Source of the DNA: Cyprinodon diabolis
Taxonomy: Eukaryota > Chordata > Actinopteri > Cyprinodontiformes > Cyprinodontidae
Assembly (NCBI GenBank): GCA_030533445.1
Contig: CM060064.1
Coordinates: forward strand, 8,204,879 to 8,268,878
Length of the DNA: 64,000 nt
Direction: 5' to 3'
The position numbers were made by a program, and so were the translations under genes. The notes under the pieces were generated by a model. The model was not told where the DNA came from and did no database searches. It worked only from the letters and a program-made list of their open reading frames with translations. Positions 23,568 to 33,085 of this stretch are shown here, piece by piece; positions within the stretch are counted from its first letter, which is position 1; the number at the start of each line of letters is the position of its first letter.

Positions 23568-23813
23568 ATGCACCAATCCTAATTGGATACCTGGATTAGA
23601 TAAGATCCAAACCAGTGCAATTTACATGGAACTGTTATTTCTTTCTCTTTTTTTAGCTGCTGATTAAGTAATAAATAAAACAAAGTACATGTACAGTATG
23701 TCTAGGCTAAAGCCTTCACTTATATATATAGTTGATTCATTCATCAGATCGTTATCGGCGGATGCACCAAGCCAAGGTATCATTGTTAGGTTAGATCAGA
23801 AAAAAACTGGATA
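23568..23813. mobile_element. MITE with GATGCACC ends
   Basis: The left end is agatgcaccaatcctaattg and the right end aaactggataggtgcattta. The inverted repeats are imperfect. It resembles the hAT MITEs with GCACCGATCC-type ends. Confidence 0.4.
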
Positions 23814-23869
23814 GGTGCATTTATATAAAGCTGTAGAGATTAAGAGCTCAGGAGATGGAATCTGCTAAA

Positions 23870-24430
23870 AGGACAAACATTTGCCATCCAGGGTGGATCT
23901 ATTGTTAAAGGGTCTCATGACAAGTTTTCTTAGCAGTTTGCAACAATCTAGGTAGCATATACAACAGTTTGGAAGGAGTCCTCGCAACATGCTATGTGTG
24001 ACTGAATAAACCATAGTGACAATTAAACATGCCTTTCCTAAGCAGGAGCATGAAAGTTCAGCTGAGTTGGTGGGAACATGGATGGAGCTAAATATTTTGC
24101 CAATTTTGGAAAAAAAATTCAGTGGCAAATAAATAAAGTTGTAAAATCAAAGCAGGGGTTCCCAGAAGGTGCTGGTAGGAATATTATCTCTCCTTCCTTT
24201 CCACTGCAACAACCCAGAACCTAAAGAAGAATCAAGAGTTGAATGGTTTATACCAATATAAGATGATGTGATAGCATAGTCCAGACCTAAATACAACTGA
24301 GAATCATAGATAAGGCTAAAACATTTGCTCCCCACAGACGTTCTCAATTTAATCTGGACAAGGCTAAACCATTTTGCAAAGAAACTGGTGGGGACCAATG
24401 CAAAAGACTTGCAATCACAGCAGTAATCAG
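23870..24430 (+). pseudogene. Decayed Tc1 transposase relic
   Basis: Nucleotide pieces follow the order of a Tc1 transposase gene: gcatgaaagttcagctgag, ggatggagctaaatatt, then gtccagacctaaatacaac (the SPDLN region before the catalytic Glu) and atttaatctggacaaggc. Every frame is broken by stops and frameshifts. It belongs to a different, older Tc1 family than the intact element 137 bp further on. Confidence 0.5.
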
Positions 24431-24566
24431 TAGAAATAGGCCGATAAATTTGATATTTTTGGCAGATATTAGAGCTTTTCTCCTGTATTATTGGCCTTAG
24501 GCAATAGGTGCATGTGTTCGCTGATTCAATAATGCCATCAGCAGCCATATCTTGAGACTGTTAATA

Positions 24567-25818
24567 TACACTATATTGCCAAAAGTATTTGCTCACCCAT
24601 CCAAATTATTGGAATCAGGTGTTCCAATCACTTCCATGGCCACAGGTGTATAAATTCAAGCACCTAGGCATGCAGACTGTTTTTACAAACATTTGTGAAA
24701 GAATGGGTCGCTCTCAGGAGCTCAGTGAATTCCAGCGTGGAACTGTGATAGGATGCCACCTGTGCAACAAATCCAGTCGTGAAATTTCCTCGCTCCTAAA
24801 TATTCCACAGTCAACTGTCAGCTGTATTATAAGAAAATGGAAGTGTTTGGGAACGACAGCAACTCAGCCACGAAGTGGTAGGCCACGTAAACTGACGGAG
24901 CGGGGTCAGCGGATGCTGAAGCGCATAGTGCGAAGAGGTCGCCAACTTTCTGCAGAGTCAATCACTACAGACCTCCAAACTTCATGTGGCCTTCAGATTA
25001 GCTCAAGAACAGTGCGCAGAGAGCTTCATGGAATGGGTTTCCATGGTCGAGCAGCTGCATCCAAGCCATACATAACCAAGTGCAATGCAAAGCGTCGGAT
25101 GCGGTGGTGTAAAGCACGCCGCCACTGGACTCTAGAGCAGTGGAGACGCGTTCTCTGGAGTGACGAATCGCGCTTCTCCATCTGGCAATCTGATGGACGG
25201 GTCTGGGTTTGGCGGTTGCCAGGAGAACGGTACTTGTCTGACTGCATTGTGCCAAGTGTAAAGTTTGGTGGAGGGGGGATTATGGTGTGGGGTTGTTTTT
25301 CAGGAGCTGGGCTTGGCCCCTTAGTTCCAGTGAAAGGAACTCTGAATGCTTCAGCATACCAAGACATTTTGGACAATTCCATGCTCCCAACTTTGTGGGA
25401 ACAGTTTGGAGCTGGCCCCTTCCTCTTCCAACATGACTGTGCACCAGTGCACAAAGCAAGGTCCATAAAGACATGGATGACAGAGTCTGGTGTGGATGAA
25501 CTTGACTGGCCTGCACAGAGTCCTGACCTCAACCCGATAGAACACCTTTGGGATGAATTAGAGCGGAGACTGAGAGCCAGGCCTTCTCGTCCAACATCAG
25601 TGTGCGACCTCACAAATGCGCTTCTGGAAGAATGGTCAAAAATTCCCATAAACACACTCCTAAACCTTGTGGACAGCCTTCCCAGAAGAGTTGAAGCTGT
25701 TCTAGCTGCAAAGGGTGGACCGACGTCATATTGAACCCTATGGATTAGGAACGGGATGTCACTTAAGCTCATATGTGAGTCAAGGCAGGTGAGCAAATAC
25801 TTTTGGCAATATAGTGTA
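24567..25818 (+). mobile_element. Intact Tc1/mariner transposon
   Basis: A 1252-bp element with perfect 31-bp inverted repeats (24567-24597 and 25788-25818, starting tacactatattgccaaaag). TA duplicates lie at 24565-24566 and 25819-25820. A single uninterrupted transposase gene fills the interior. Size, termini, TA target and single ORF all fit a complete, potentially autonomous Tc1. Confidence 0.93.
24703..25734 (+). CDS. Tc1 transposase, intact, DD34E
   Basis: 343-aa cut-and-paste transposase that binds the element's inverted repeats and moves it into TA sites. A paired-like N-terminus with two helix-turn-helix regions (about 1-110) includes GRPR (59-62). A basic stretch [11 protein letters not shown] (130-140) could aid nuclear entry. 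The catalytic core has Asp154 (WSDESRF), a glycine-rich [13 protein letters not shown] (189-201), Asp245 (FQHDCAPVH) and Glu280 ([11 protein letters not shown]), with exactly 34 residues between the last two. It closes AAKGGPTSY as usual for Tc1. I took Met at 24703 because [10 protein letters not shown] is the family start. An upstream in-frame ATG at 24589 lies inside the left inverted repeat. No stop or frameshift is seen. Confidence 0.95.
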   Translation: MGRSQELSEFQRGTVIGCHLCNKSSREISSLLNIPQSTVSCIIRKWKCLGTTATQPRSGRPRKLTERGQRMLKRIVRRGRQLSAESITTDLQTSCGLQISSRTVRRELHGMGFHGRAAASKPYITKCNAKRRMRWCKARRHWTLEQWRRVLWSDESRFSIWQSDGRVWVWRLPGERYLSDCIVPSVKFGGGGIMVWGCFSGAGLGPLVPVKGTLNASAYQDILDNSMLPTLWEQFGAGPFLFQHDCAPVHKARSIKTWMTESGVDELDWPAQSPDLNPIEHLWDELERRLRARPSRPTSVCDLTNALLEEWSKIPINTLLNLVDSLPRRVEAVLAAKGGPTSY

Positions 25819-25891
25819 TATCGTTCTTTGTTATCATTGTAGTTTTCACCATATTAATCAAAGAACTGACACTAAAAAATAGGCAGCATAC

Positions 25892-26241
25892 CCTAATTTT
25901 CGGACTATAAGCCGCGACTTTTTCCCCATTTTTCGACCTTGTGGCTAATATAACAATGCGGCTTATCTATGGACTTTTACAGCTAACGGCCACTAGGGTC
26001 CACCATGTTGATGTCACATTTGCTTCGGGATTGCGGAGGTCCTACGGAAGTAGACTTCTACCGCGAGTTGTACGAGAAAGAACGACAGCGAGAAAGATGG
26101 ACATTGCGAGCGCAAGACAGTTTTTGTGTAAACATAAAAAACCTGCGGCTTATAGTCCGGTGCGGCTTGTATATGTACAAATCATGCAATTTAGCTTCTG
26201 CGGCCTATATTCAGGTCCGGCTTATAGTCCGAAAATTACGG
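25892..26241. mobile_element. MITE, CGGACTATAAGCC ends
   Basis: The 24-bp ends accctaattttcggactata... and their complement ...tatagtccgaaaattacggt match at 23 of 24 positions, with TA at both sides. Internal gcggcttatagtccgg repeats the terminal motif. It is 350 bp, non-coding, and starts 73 bp after the Tc1. Overlapping frames of 86 and 126 aa are accidental. Confidence 0.75.
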
Positions 26242-26243
26242 TA

Positions 26244-27575
26244 TATCAGGGATCGGTTAGTGTGATGTCAACATTACCAATCAGCATCTACAGCAACACT
26301 GTATTTCTCATTGTCTATTAAACAGAACAACTGTTGTGTTGCATGTATTGTGCACTCCACATGTTAAAAAGTATACATTATTTGCCTCCAAATACATAGT
26401 TAGACTATGCGTTACCTTGTGTTGGTCTGTTACATTAATTATCACTAAATTAATTACATAAAAAAACACAGTGAATACAGCCAGGCGTCATTTTTTTTTA
26501 AACAGGACAGGGCAAAGGACTTTAAACATGTGGATTCAATCATTCTGTCGTTTACTGAATTATAAAATGTGCATCAACTCTCATCTCACCTCCTCTAGGG
26601 TTAAACTTCCTCCACTGAAGGTAAGAGAGACTCCTCTTTCATAAAATCCCAACTTTTCCCTCCCTTCCTGCTAACTGCCTGTCCGGCCGCATGTTTCTGA
26701 GCCTCTTATTCTCATTCCAGTGACTACGTGATCGAGGAAGCCTAATTACATCCAGTCATACATCCAGTCATGCCATATCCATCCCTCTCTTTCACAGCAG
26801 TATTTTTAAGCTCAGCGTTTTCTCGCCCAAAAGCACTTTCTTCTCCCCCGCTTATGATGCCTTCTTTTTGTCACGGCCCCCATAGTTCTGAGCTGACCCC
26901 CTCAGCCCTGTCTCCTGACTGATCACAGTGATGGTTTATTACTGTCGTCCCAGCGCTCTTATCTTTAGCCAGCAATGCTCATTTCCTTCCCCAGATTTAA
27001 ATGCAAATGTGAAATTTAATGATAAATGCATTATCTGATAGGTGTGATAACACTGATTCACTGTCAGTATAAAATACACACCCCAGGGGGCTTTGAGCTA
27101 GCGAGCACAACTTGCCCAAATCCACTTTTTTTCTATGGTTCCAGCTCTCCCTTTTTCATCTCTCTCTTTTTTACAAACTCGTGTACCTGGAATAAATTCT
27201 GGAGGTCATTTTATGCAGTAAAAGGGAGTCATATTTTGTCTGTTCAGCAGTGGGTGTGCAGGATTTGGTTGAACACTGATTGCCATGCAACCATCTAGTT
27301 CCCTCTAATATCCATCAATTAGATTAAGTTATTGTGGCAAACATTTGAGAAAAAAATGGCATCTTTGTTGGGATTGTGTGAATCTTTCAAGTAAAGCATC
27401 CATTGAATATAATGTGGCTTATTTGGTTTACAATTCAGGGAATAGTAGTTTTGAGTATTGATGAGAGAGTGAATGGCATTTAGTCAGTTTTCAGTTATTC
27501 TTAAAGAATTTTAAGAGATCGTTCGATATTAAAACATTTATATGTGTCTAATCAAAGTTAAGTAAGGACCATCCA
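26244..27575. other. Intronic sequence, no gene seen
   Basis: Unique sequence. 26600-27000 is pyrimidine-rich and non-repetitive and could contain regulatory DNA, but nothing decisive is visible. Confidence 0.45.
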
Positions 27576-27728
27576 CACTAAAAAAATAATGCAACCGCTT
27601 TTGGCATTTACTTAATCATATTTAGTTACTTGTTTTATATCATACCCTGCTAACATGAAGCAATTATGTTAAAGTAGCTAAATATGATAAAGCAAATGCA
27701 ACAAACGATTGCATTAGTTTCTTCAGTG
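27576..27728. mobile_element. Palindromic MITE, copy 1 of a pair
   Basis: Starts cactaaaaaaataatgc and ends cttcagtg. The whole element is an imperfect inverted repeat around acttaatcatatttagttac. It matches the next copy, 260 bp away, in the same orientation. Confidence 0.7.
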
Positions 27729-27987
27729 CAGAAACTGTCAGTATAGGTGTTTTTAGTGCAATAATTATTTGTTAATTTTAAGATCTCTCTATTTCGATGT
27801 AATATTTTAAGCTTGATACACTAATGCACAGTGTTTGAGTCTAGGACAACACTTTGTTACAAAAGTACTCTGGAAAAACATAAATATCATCTCTATGGCA
27901 GCACTTTTTGTACTAAGTGAAAAAATAAACCTTGCTGAAACATGAACAGCTTTTAACACTAAGAATCTGGCTGGGTGTTAGCCTCTA

Positions 27988-28153
27988 CACTGACAAAAAA
28001 TACTGTAACGGCCTTTGGCATTTACTTAATCATATTTAGTTACTTTAATACAATTGTTTTATGTCCTACCCTGCTAACATGAAACAGTTGTGTTAAAGTA
28101 ACCAAATATGATTAAGTAAATACCAAAAACGGATGTGTTATTTTTTTTCAGTG
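27988..28153. mobile_element. Palindromic MITE, copy 2 of a pair
   Basis: Starts cactgacaaaaaatac and ends ttttcagtg, flanked by TA. Arms of about 75 bp pair around cctaccctgctaacatg. Confidence 0.75.
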
Positions 28154-28720
28154 TAATATTGCTAAACTTTGCATCTTCTTCACAGCTTCCAACTGATGCT
28201 AAGCTAACAGGCTTATTCTGAATTACATACAACCATCATAAATAAACAGTATGAAATTTTGTCACATTTTGTACCTTTCTACCTCATTATAAGTGTTGTT
28301 TTTTTTATTAATCACAGCATTCTTCGCTCTTAATCTGTTCCAAACCGTCAAAGCCTCACAAAAACAGCCACTTCTCTAGAATGTTAGCATTATCAAACAA
28401 GCAGCTTGAATGCAACCTTTACATTAAAAATTATAGACTAAAATTACTTATTCAGGCATTTTTGAACATGAACATGACATCAGTTATTGCCGCTTTCAAC
28501 AAACTAATAGAGGGTTAACGGTTGTAACAGAAAAGCTAAAAATGTTAGCAATATTATTAGCTTTGGAGGCTAGCAAGCGTTATCAATTCAAGTTTATTCT
28601 TGCTATATATATTATTATCTTTTAGACATAATGTAGGGCGTTTTCAAGCATTGAATTTCCCCAAGATAATTATAAATGATATGTCGATTTCTAATCTTTA
28701 TTCTAACTCAAAAAATCCAC

Positions 28721-29068
28721 CCCATAGCAAAAAGCAGTTTATTTAAGTATACTAAAATTTCATACTTAAAATCAAGCAGTGCACTTAGAGTTTACTTATT
28801 CTAAACTGTATTTCATATATTTAGTATATGACAATACTATAGTCAAGTGTACTTGACTATAGTATTGTTTATTTTATTGTTTACTAAAGTATACTTTAAG
28901 TATACTTTAGTAAACTTAAAAATGTCCCAATTTAGTTCAAAGAAGTATTACTTTAGTAATACTCCAAGTACACTAAAAGTACATTGTTTGGTATACTTTC
29001 TAAACTTATACTTATACTTAATTATTCTTAATAGAATTTACTTCAAGTATACTACTTTTTGCTGAGGG
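28721..29068. mobile_element. Multi-palindromic MITE
   Basis: Ends cccatagcaaaaagcag and, inverted, ccctcagcaaaaagtag. The interior is built of AAGTATACT-type blocks, including perfect palindromes at 28832-28867 (17-bp arms) and 28879-28915 (17-bp arms). It is non-coding. The 72-aa frame across it is accidental. Confidence 0.75.
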
Positions 29069-29649
29069 ACAACATAGATAAAAGCTGACCAATCCAATAT
29101 GGACTGAATTTGAAATATTAAACTATCTCTGGAAAAGAAGCGGATCCTTATTTTTATCTGAACTATTCCTAAATTTAGGGTTATCAGAAAAACAATGCCT
29201 GCTAATAATCATATCAGTAGTGACATCCTCATCTTCCTCTGTGCTTCTATCTCTCTCTAGCAAGTTTCCTTCCAAATGTCAGACAAATTTCTACAAATTT
29301 TAAAATGTAATGCAAACTAGAGATGCTTCCATTCATTGGAGCTAACTAACGAAACCATGAAGAGCGTAATTTTGTCTTATGTTTAAATCACGCTTGGCTC
29401 AAGTAGAGCTAGTGATTATTAGTAATGGTTTATGCTATCAAGATTCAAATGTTTTTTTATTCAGGACACCAGTTTCGTCCTCCACTTTTCTCAATTGATA
29501 CTCTTTTGGAAAAGCCAATAAAAAAAACTCAAACAAGCATAAAAAAAACTTTTTTTTGTGTGCAAATTTTGGTGGTTGATTTTAGTTTTGCTGTAACCAT
29601 TAAGCTTTTTTTATGCGATATTACAGACCAGACTGAATGACACAATGGC

Positions 29650-29880
29650 ATGCTAAGTGTAATACTGTGAATACTTTAACTTATAAATGTGTTATTGCAA
29701 ATAGTACTTTTTGAATTTGATATTGCCTTATACCCACAGTGTTTAAGATATTTTTATAATTTTATTTACCTATTCCATATTACATGATTCATGTTGCACG
29801 ATTGTACCACAAAAAAAAAAAACCTAGTTTGTGAACTCCTTCACTGACAATGGCAATAAACCTGATTCTGATTCTGATTG
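29650..29880 (+). mobile_element. LINE 3' tail, Rex1/CR1-like
   Basis: Ends ctagtttgtgaactccttcac, gacaatggcaataaacctg and tandem gattct repeats, as in an abundant fish LINE 3' end. Only the tail is present. Confidence 0.5.
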
Positions 29881-30044
29881 CAGACACTGATACCCAGACG
29901 ATGAGATATTCTTAATATACTTTGGTGTTCTGATTGAAATCCAGTAACATCTTGTCCTCATGAACATAATATCTTTAATCATCTCATCTCATGTGAACAT
30001 ATTCCTCTAGTTTTCAGTCGCGTGGCCATTCCTCAAGCTATCTA

Positions 30045-30322
30045 CAGTAGCAGACATTCAAAACGGCCCTTCCCAGTCAAACGCCAGCCCACTTCCAGCC
30101 ACTGGAGTGACCACCTCTGGCATATTTTTTTGCTCTGACTCCACCCTTTCACTGAATTACAGGGTCTGACCAGGAGATGACGCTTCTCTTTAGATCTTTA
30201 TGTCCACAAATCATGACAGAAAGAATATTTTAGTACAAAGATTGATGTTTAAAAAGGAATCTAAGAGGACGAGCCAAGGGCCCATCATGGAAAGTGGGGA
30301 AATTTTGAAAGGCTACTACTGT
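30045..30322. mobile_element. MITE, copy B (pair of 11825-12073)
   Basis: Ends acagtagcagacattcaaaa and, inverted, acagtagtagcctttcaaaa. It ends 88 bp before zfpm2 exon 3. The body matches copy A but keeps extra sequence in the middle (ccaccctttcactgaattac). Confidence 0.65.
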
Positions 30323-30409
30323 GAGTCCCATCACTGTTAGGCAGTAATGAATTAATCAAAAAATATCTTCACAGTTGCTTGAATAAATTGATAGAGATCC
30401 TCCTCTTAC

Positions 30410-30511
30410 TTGGTCCATCCCATTCTTCAGGCCCCACGGCAGCGTTCCTGCTCTTCTCACTCTGGCCCTCCATCTCCACATCTCCTCCCTCTCGGTTGCC
30501 GTCCTCCTCAC
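30410..30511 (-). CDS. zfpm2: zfpm2 (FOG2) coding exon 3
   Basis: Next coding exon of the same gene, 12.6 kb downstream of exon 2 in gene order. On the minus strand a T-rich tract and tgttctctaacag precede it, and GGACCAA followed by gtaagag ends it. The 102 bp are phase 1 at both ends, so the frame runs on from exon 2: the split Gly codon completes NKG, followed by EEDGNREGGDVEMEGQSEKS and then AAVGPEEWDGP. Vertebrate FOG2 has an acidic segment of the same length here, with QSEK and a closing DDWDGP. The peptide is acidic and disordered-looking, without zinc fingers. The middle is less conserved than the two ends, as expected for a linker. No exon 4 equivalent (the W-GPF region) was seen at lower coordinates. 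Confidence 0.9.
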
Positions 30512-30513
30512 CT

Positions 30514-32459
30514 GTTAGAGAACAAAAAAACAAATCTTAAGTTCCACTAAGTACCCACGGCAGAGCAAATTTCTCAACATATTTAATTTGAAGAGACCTA
30601 ATTTAATGAAGTGCTGCATTATGGACTGCTCCGGCTGTACATTCTTATGGACTTTGGAGAGCGTCCCAGCAGGGATCATTTGCTTTTACAACTCTTTCCT
30701 GTAACATTTGAGCCATTGTGTAAATGCGAGCATGTATAGCTTTGTGCATTTGCAGTGAGCTCACCGGGGCCAGCTGTGTACTTCTGTATGAAAGAAGTTC
30801 CCATGAGGACTTGCAGGGACAGGAGGAAGCCCCATGGAACAGGAAGGAAAGCAATGTGTGGAAGAGAGGTGGCTATTTATTACTCTTTGATCTATTGTGG
30901 AGCGAGCTACAATGTGTGTTATAGGATGTAGGGGCTGATTTACAGTCTCAGGGCTCACCCTGCTAAGGGATATTTGGGTATCTCTCTCCAGGATGTAAGT
31001 GCTTAAAGGCCGAGTTAAACAGATTCTGCAGCGGTAACACTGACGAGAGGGCTTGTTGAGTGCTCTCTGATACACTTACAGTAAAATAAAATCTAGTTTT
31101 GCATGTCTATAGTAAGCACGGTTTGTGCTCAAAGTTTATGGGAACATAAATCAGCGCTAAGGAGGTGCCTCTAGTGTGGTGCTCTAGATAAATCCAATGT
31201 GGACAACACAGTGGCTGTACAGTGTGTCTCCAAACAGAGTGGAGTTAAGGCGAATCTGCTCGGGGCATGAAACGGGTGGTGGGCTGGGGGTCGATGGCTT
31301 CTAGTGGAACATTTTCCCCCACTTTTGTCACCACATCTTTTTTTCATTCCTTTGATGTTTTAAACCCAATAGTGAACGGTCAAGGACAGGCCAGGATTAA
31401 AACGATGGATTATTTGACTTTACTTTACAATCTCCAGAGGGAAAAGGATATGGATAGAGCCAGTCGTATTTATTGGCAATCCTGATAAACTCATGTTGAA
31501 AGCCTTGAAATAAAAGTGTGGGATTTTTTTGCAGCAGTGTAACATCGCAAAATTTTTAATATCCTTACTGATATGCTGGAAGGGAAAACAATCTAACTCA
31601 AAATAGTTTTTTTTAACAAAGCCCCTTTAGGACAATACTTTTTGAGGTCCTATGGTTTCAACAAAGGTTTGTCCTGAATCTTGTTTAGGAGGCTGGAAGA
31701 AGCAGAGAGACCTGGGTGAGATATTTGGCTCCCTCTAAACTGACCATGGCCATGGAAGATGAAAAAAGTTATGTCTGATCAATAATATCTGTCCATTTGA
31801 CTAGGGTGTAAATTTTGTTCCATTTTTTTTACAAACATGTTTTGTAAACAAATATGAAAAAATGCAATCCAGAACAAAAACTTTGAAGGAAAAGTTAATG
31901 AGAGTCCTTCTGCTGTTTTCTCAGATTTTTTTCTTCCAAATTATCTATTTACTTTTTACTTTTAGTTTTATGAATTGCATTCTTTTCAAATTATGCAGTA
32001 ATCTGGAGAGTGGAGCAAAGATTTAATGGTCATTCAATTTAATGGTCTGCATGAACCTTAATGGTCAATTTGTGCACCAAGAGTAAGCGCTTGTATTTGG
32101 CTTGAAGTGAAGAAAATGTGATCTGTAAAACCCAATTTGAGAAGAATTGAATTTGCAAAACTAAATCTGAAAAACAGAAATAAAAAAAGATTTGAAATAT
32201 TAGAATGTGTAAAAAAAAAATAAAATAAAAAAAAAATAAATTAACACTTGAATAACCAAAATATGAAAAAATATTTTGAACAAAAAAAAAATGAGTAAAC
32301 CACAGTTACTTTTCAAACCTTTTTTGATGAAGGAATCTAAGAGGATTTAGGGATTTTTTTTTTCAAATTTCAGTTCAGAAAACGTCTTCTTTTTTTCCCC
32401 CCCATTTACAAAACAAGCTTTTCTTGCAACAAATTTCACCCCATATTTGAGCCAGCAAA
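30514..32459. other. Intron 2 unique sequence
   Basis: No exon or clear repeat. 32200-32290 is A-rich. ORFs near 30.65-31.08 kb are overlapping artefacts. Confidence 0.5.
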
Positions 32460-32649
32460 TCAGGGTCATCATCGTAATAACAGAATCAGTGATGAATGGT
32501 GAACCTAAATCGTACACTGGCGCCACCATCAGTAGGCGATGCAGATGACGTGTCTTGCCCAAGGACACATCTACACAGGACAGGAATTTAACCTACAAAC
32601 GCTCTGATTCAGGGCAAACTCCTTTGGCTGACCCCACTGCCATGCCATC
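32460..32649 (-). mobile_element. tRNA-derived SINE relic
   Basis: On the minus strand it has a B-box-like gtaggttaaattcctgtcct, then ccttgggcaagacacgtc, which are diagnostic of a common fish SINE. The head is degraded. Confidence 0.4.
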
Positions 32650-33085
32650 CCAGTTTCTCTGACTGTGACTAACTGTATGTGCTCTCTTCATACTCTGACA
32701 TGGGAGCTGGCTGGGAGCTCGTCTGCCTGGCTGTTTTCCCTGGACTGGGTCGCCTGTGGAGCTGATTCACGGTTGCCTTTTGTATCTCTGCTTCTTTTTG
32801 TATCTCTCTTTCTGTCTCCTTGAACCCCAAATCGGGCTCGGCAGATGGTCGCTTACACTGAGCCTGGTTCTGCTGGTTCCTCCTGTTAAAAGGGTGTTTT
32901 TCCTTTCCACTGTTTCTCCAAGCATGCTTGGACTGCATTCAAGTCAATGAGTTGATGCCATCAGCTGGTTTTCCTCACATAGAAAACTTTGAATCAATTT
33001 GACTGTATGATCTGGTTGAATTGCCTCTGTAAAGTGCCTTGAGATGACATGTGCTGTGAATTGGCGCTATGTAAATAAACTGGAT
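32650..33085 (+). mobile_element. L2 LINE 3' end copy
   Basis: 5'-truncated L2: begins in the 3' UTR (tctctgactgtgactaactg), continues through gagcctggttctgctgg, and ends tgccttgagatgacatgtgc and tggcgctatgtaaataaac. The tail repeats are mutated. Confidence 0.8.

Larger units (their letters stand above)
1..30409 (-). other. zfpm2: zfpm2 intron 3 (partial)
   Basis: Inferred intron: everything downstream, in gene orientation, of the exon 3 donor. No further zfpm2 exon was recognised on the minus strand. The interval is AT-rich, filled with transposons (listed separately) and unique sequence, and has one CpG-rich block near 7.3-7.55 kb. Large introns are usual for this gene in vertebrates. Confidence 0.75.

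Noticed and set aside
25026..25796. 256-aa minus-strand ORF over the Tc1
   Set aside because: Antisense shadow of the intact transposase.
25941..26321. 126-aa plus-strand ORF
   Set aside because: Lies almost entirely in a non-coding MITE and runs over its end.
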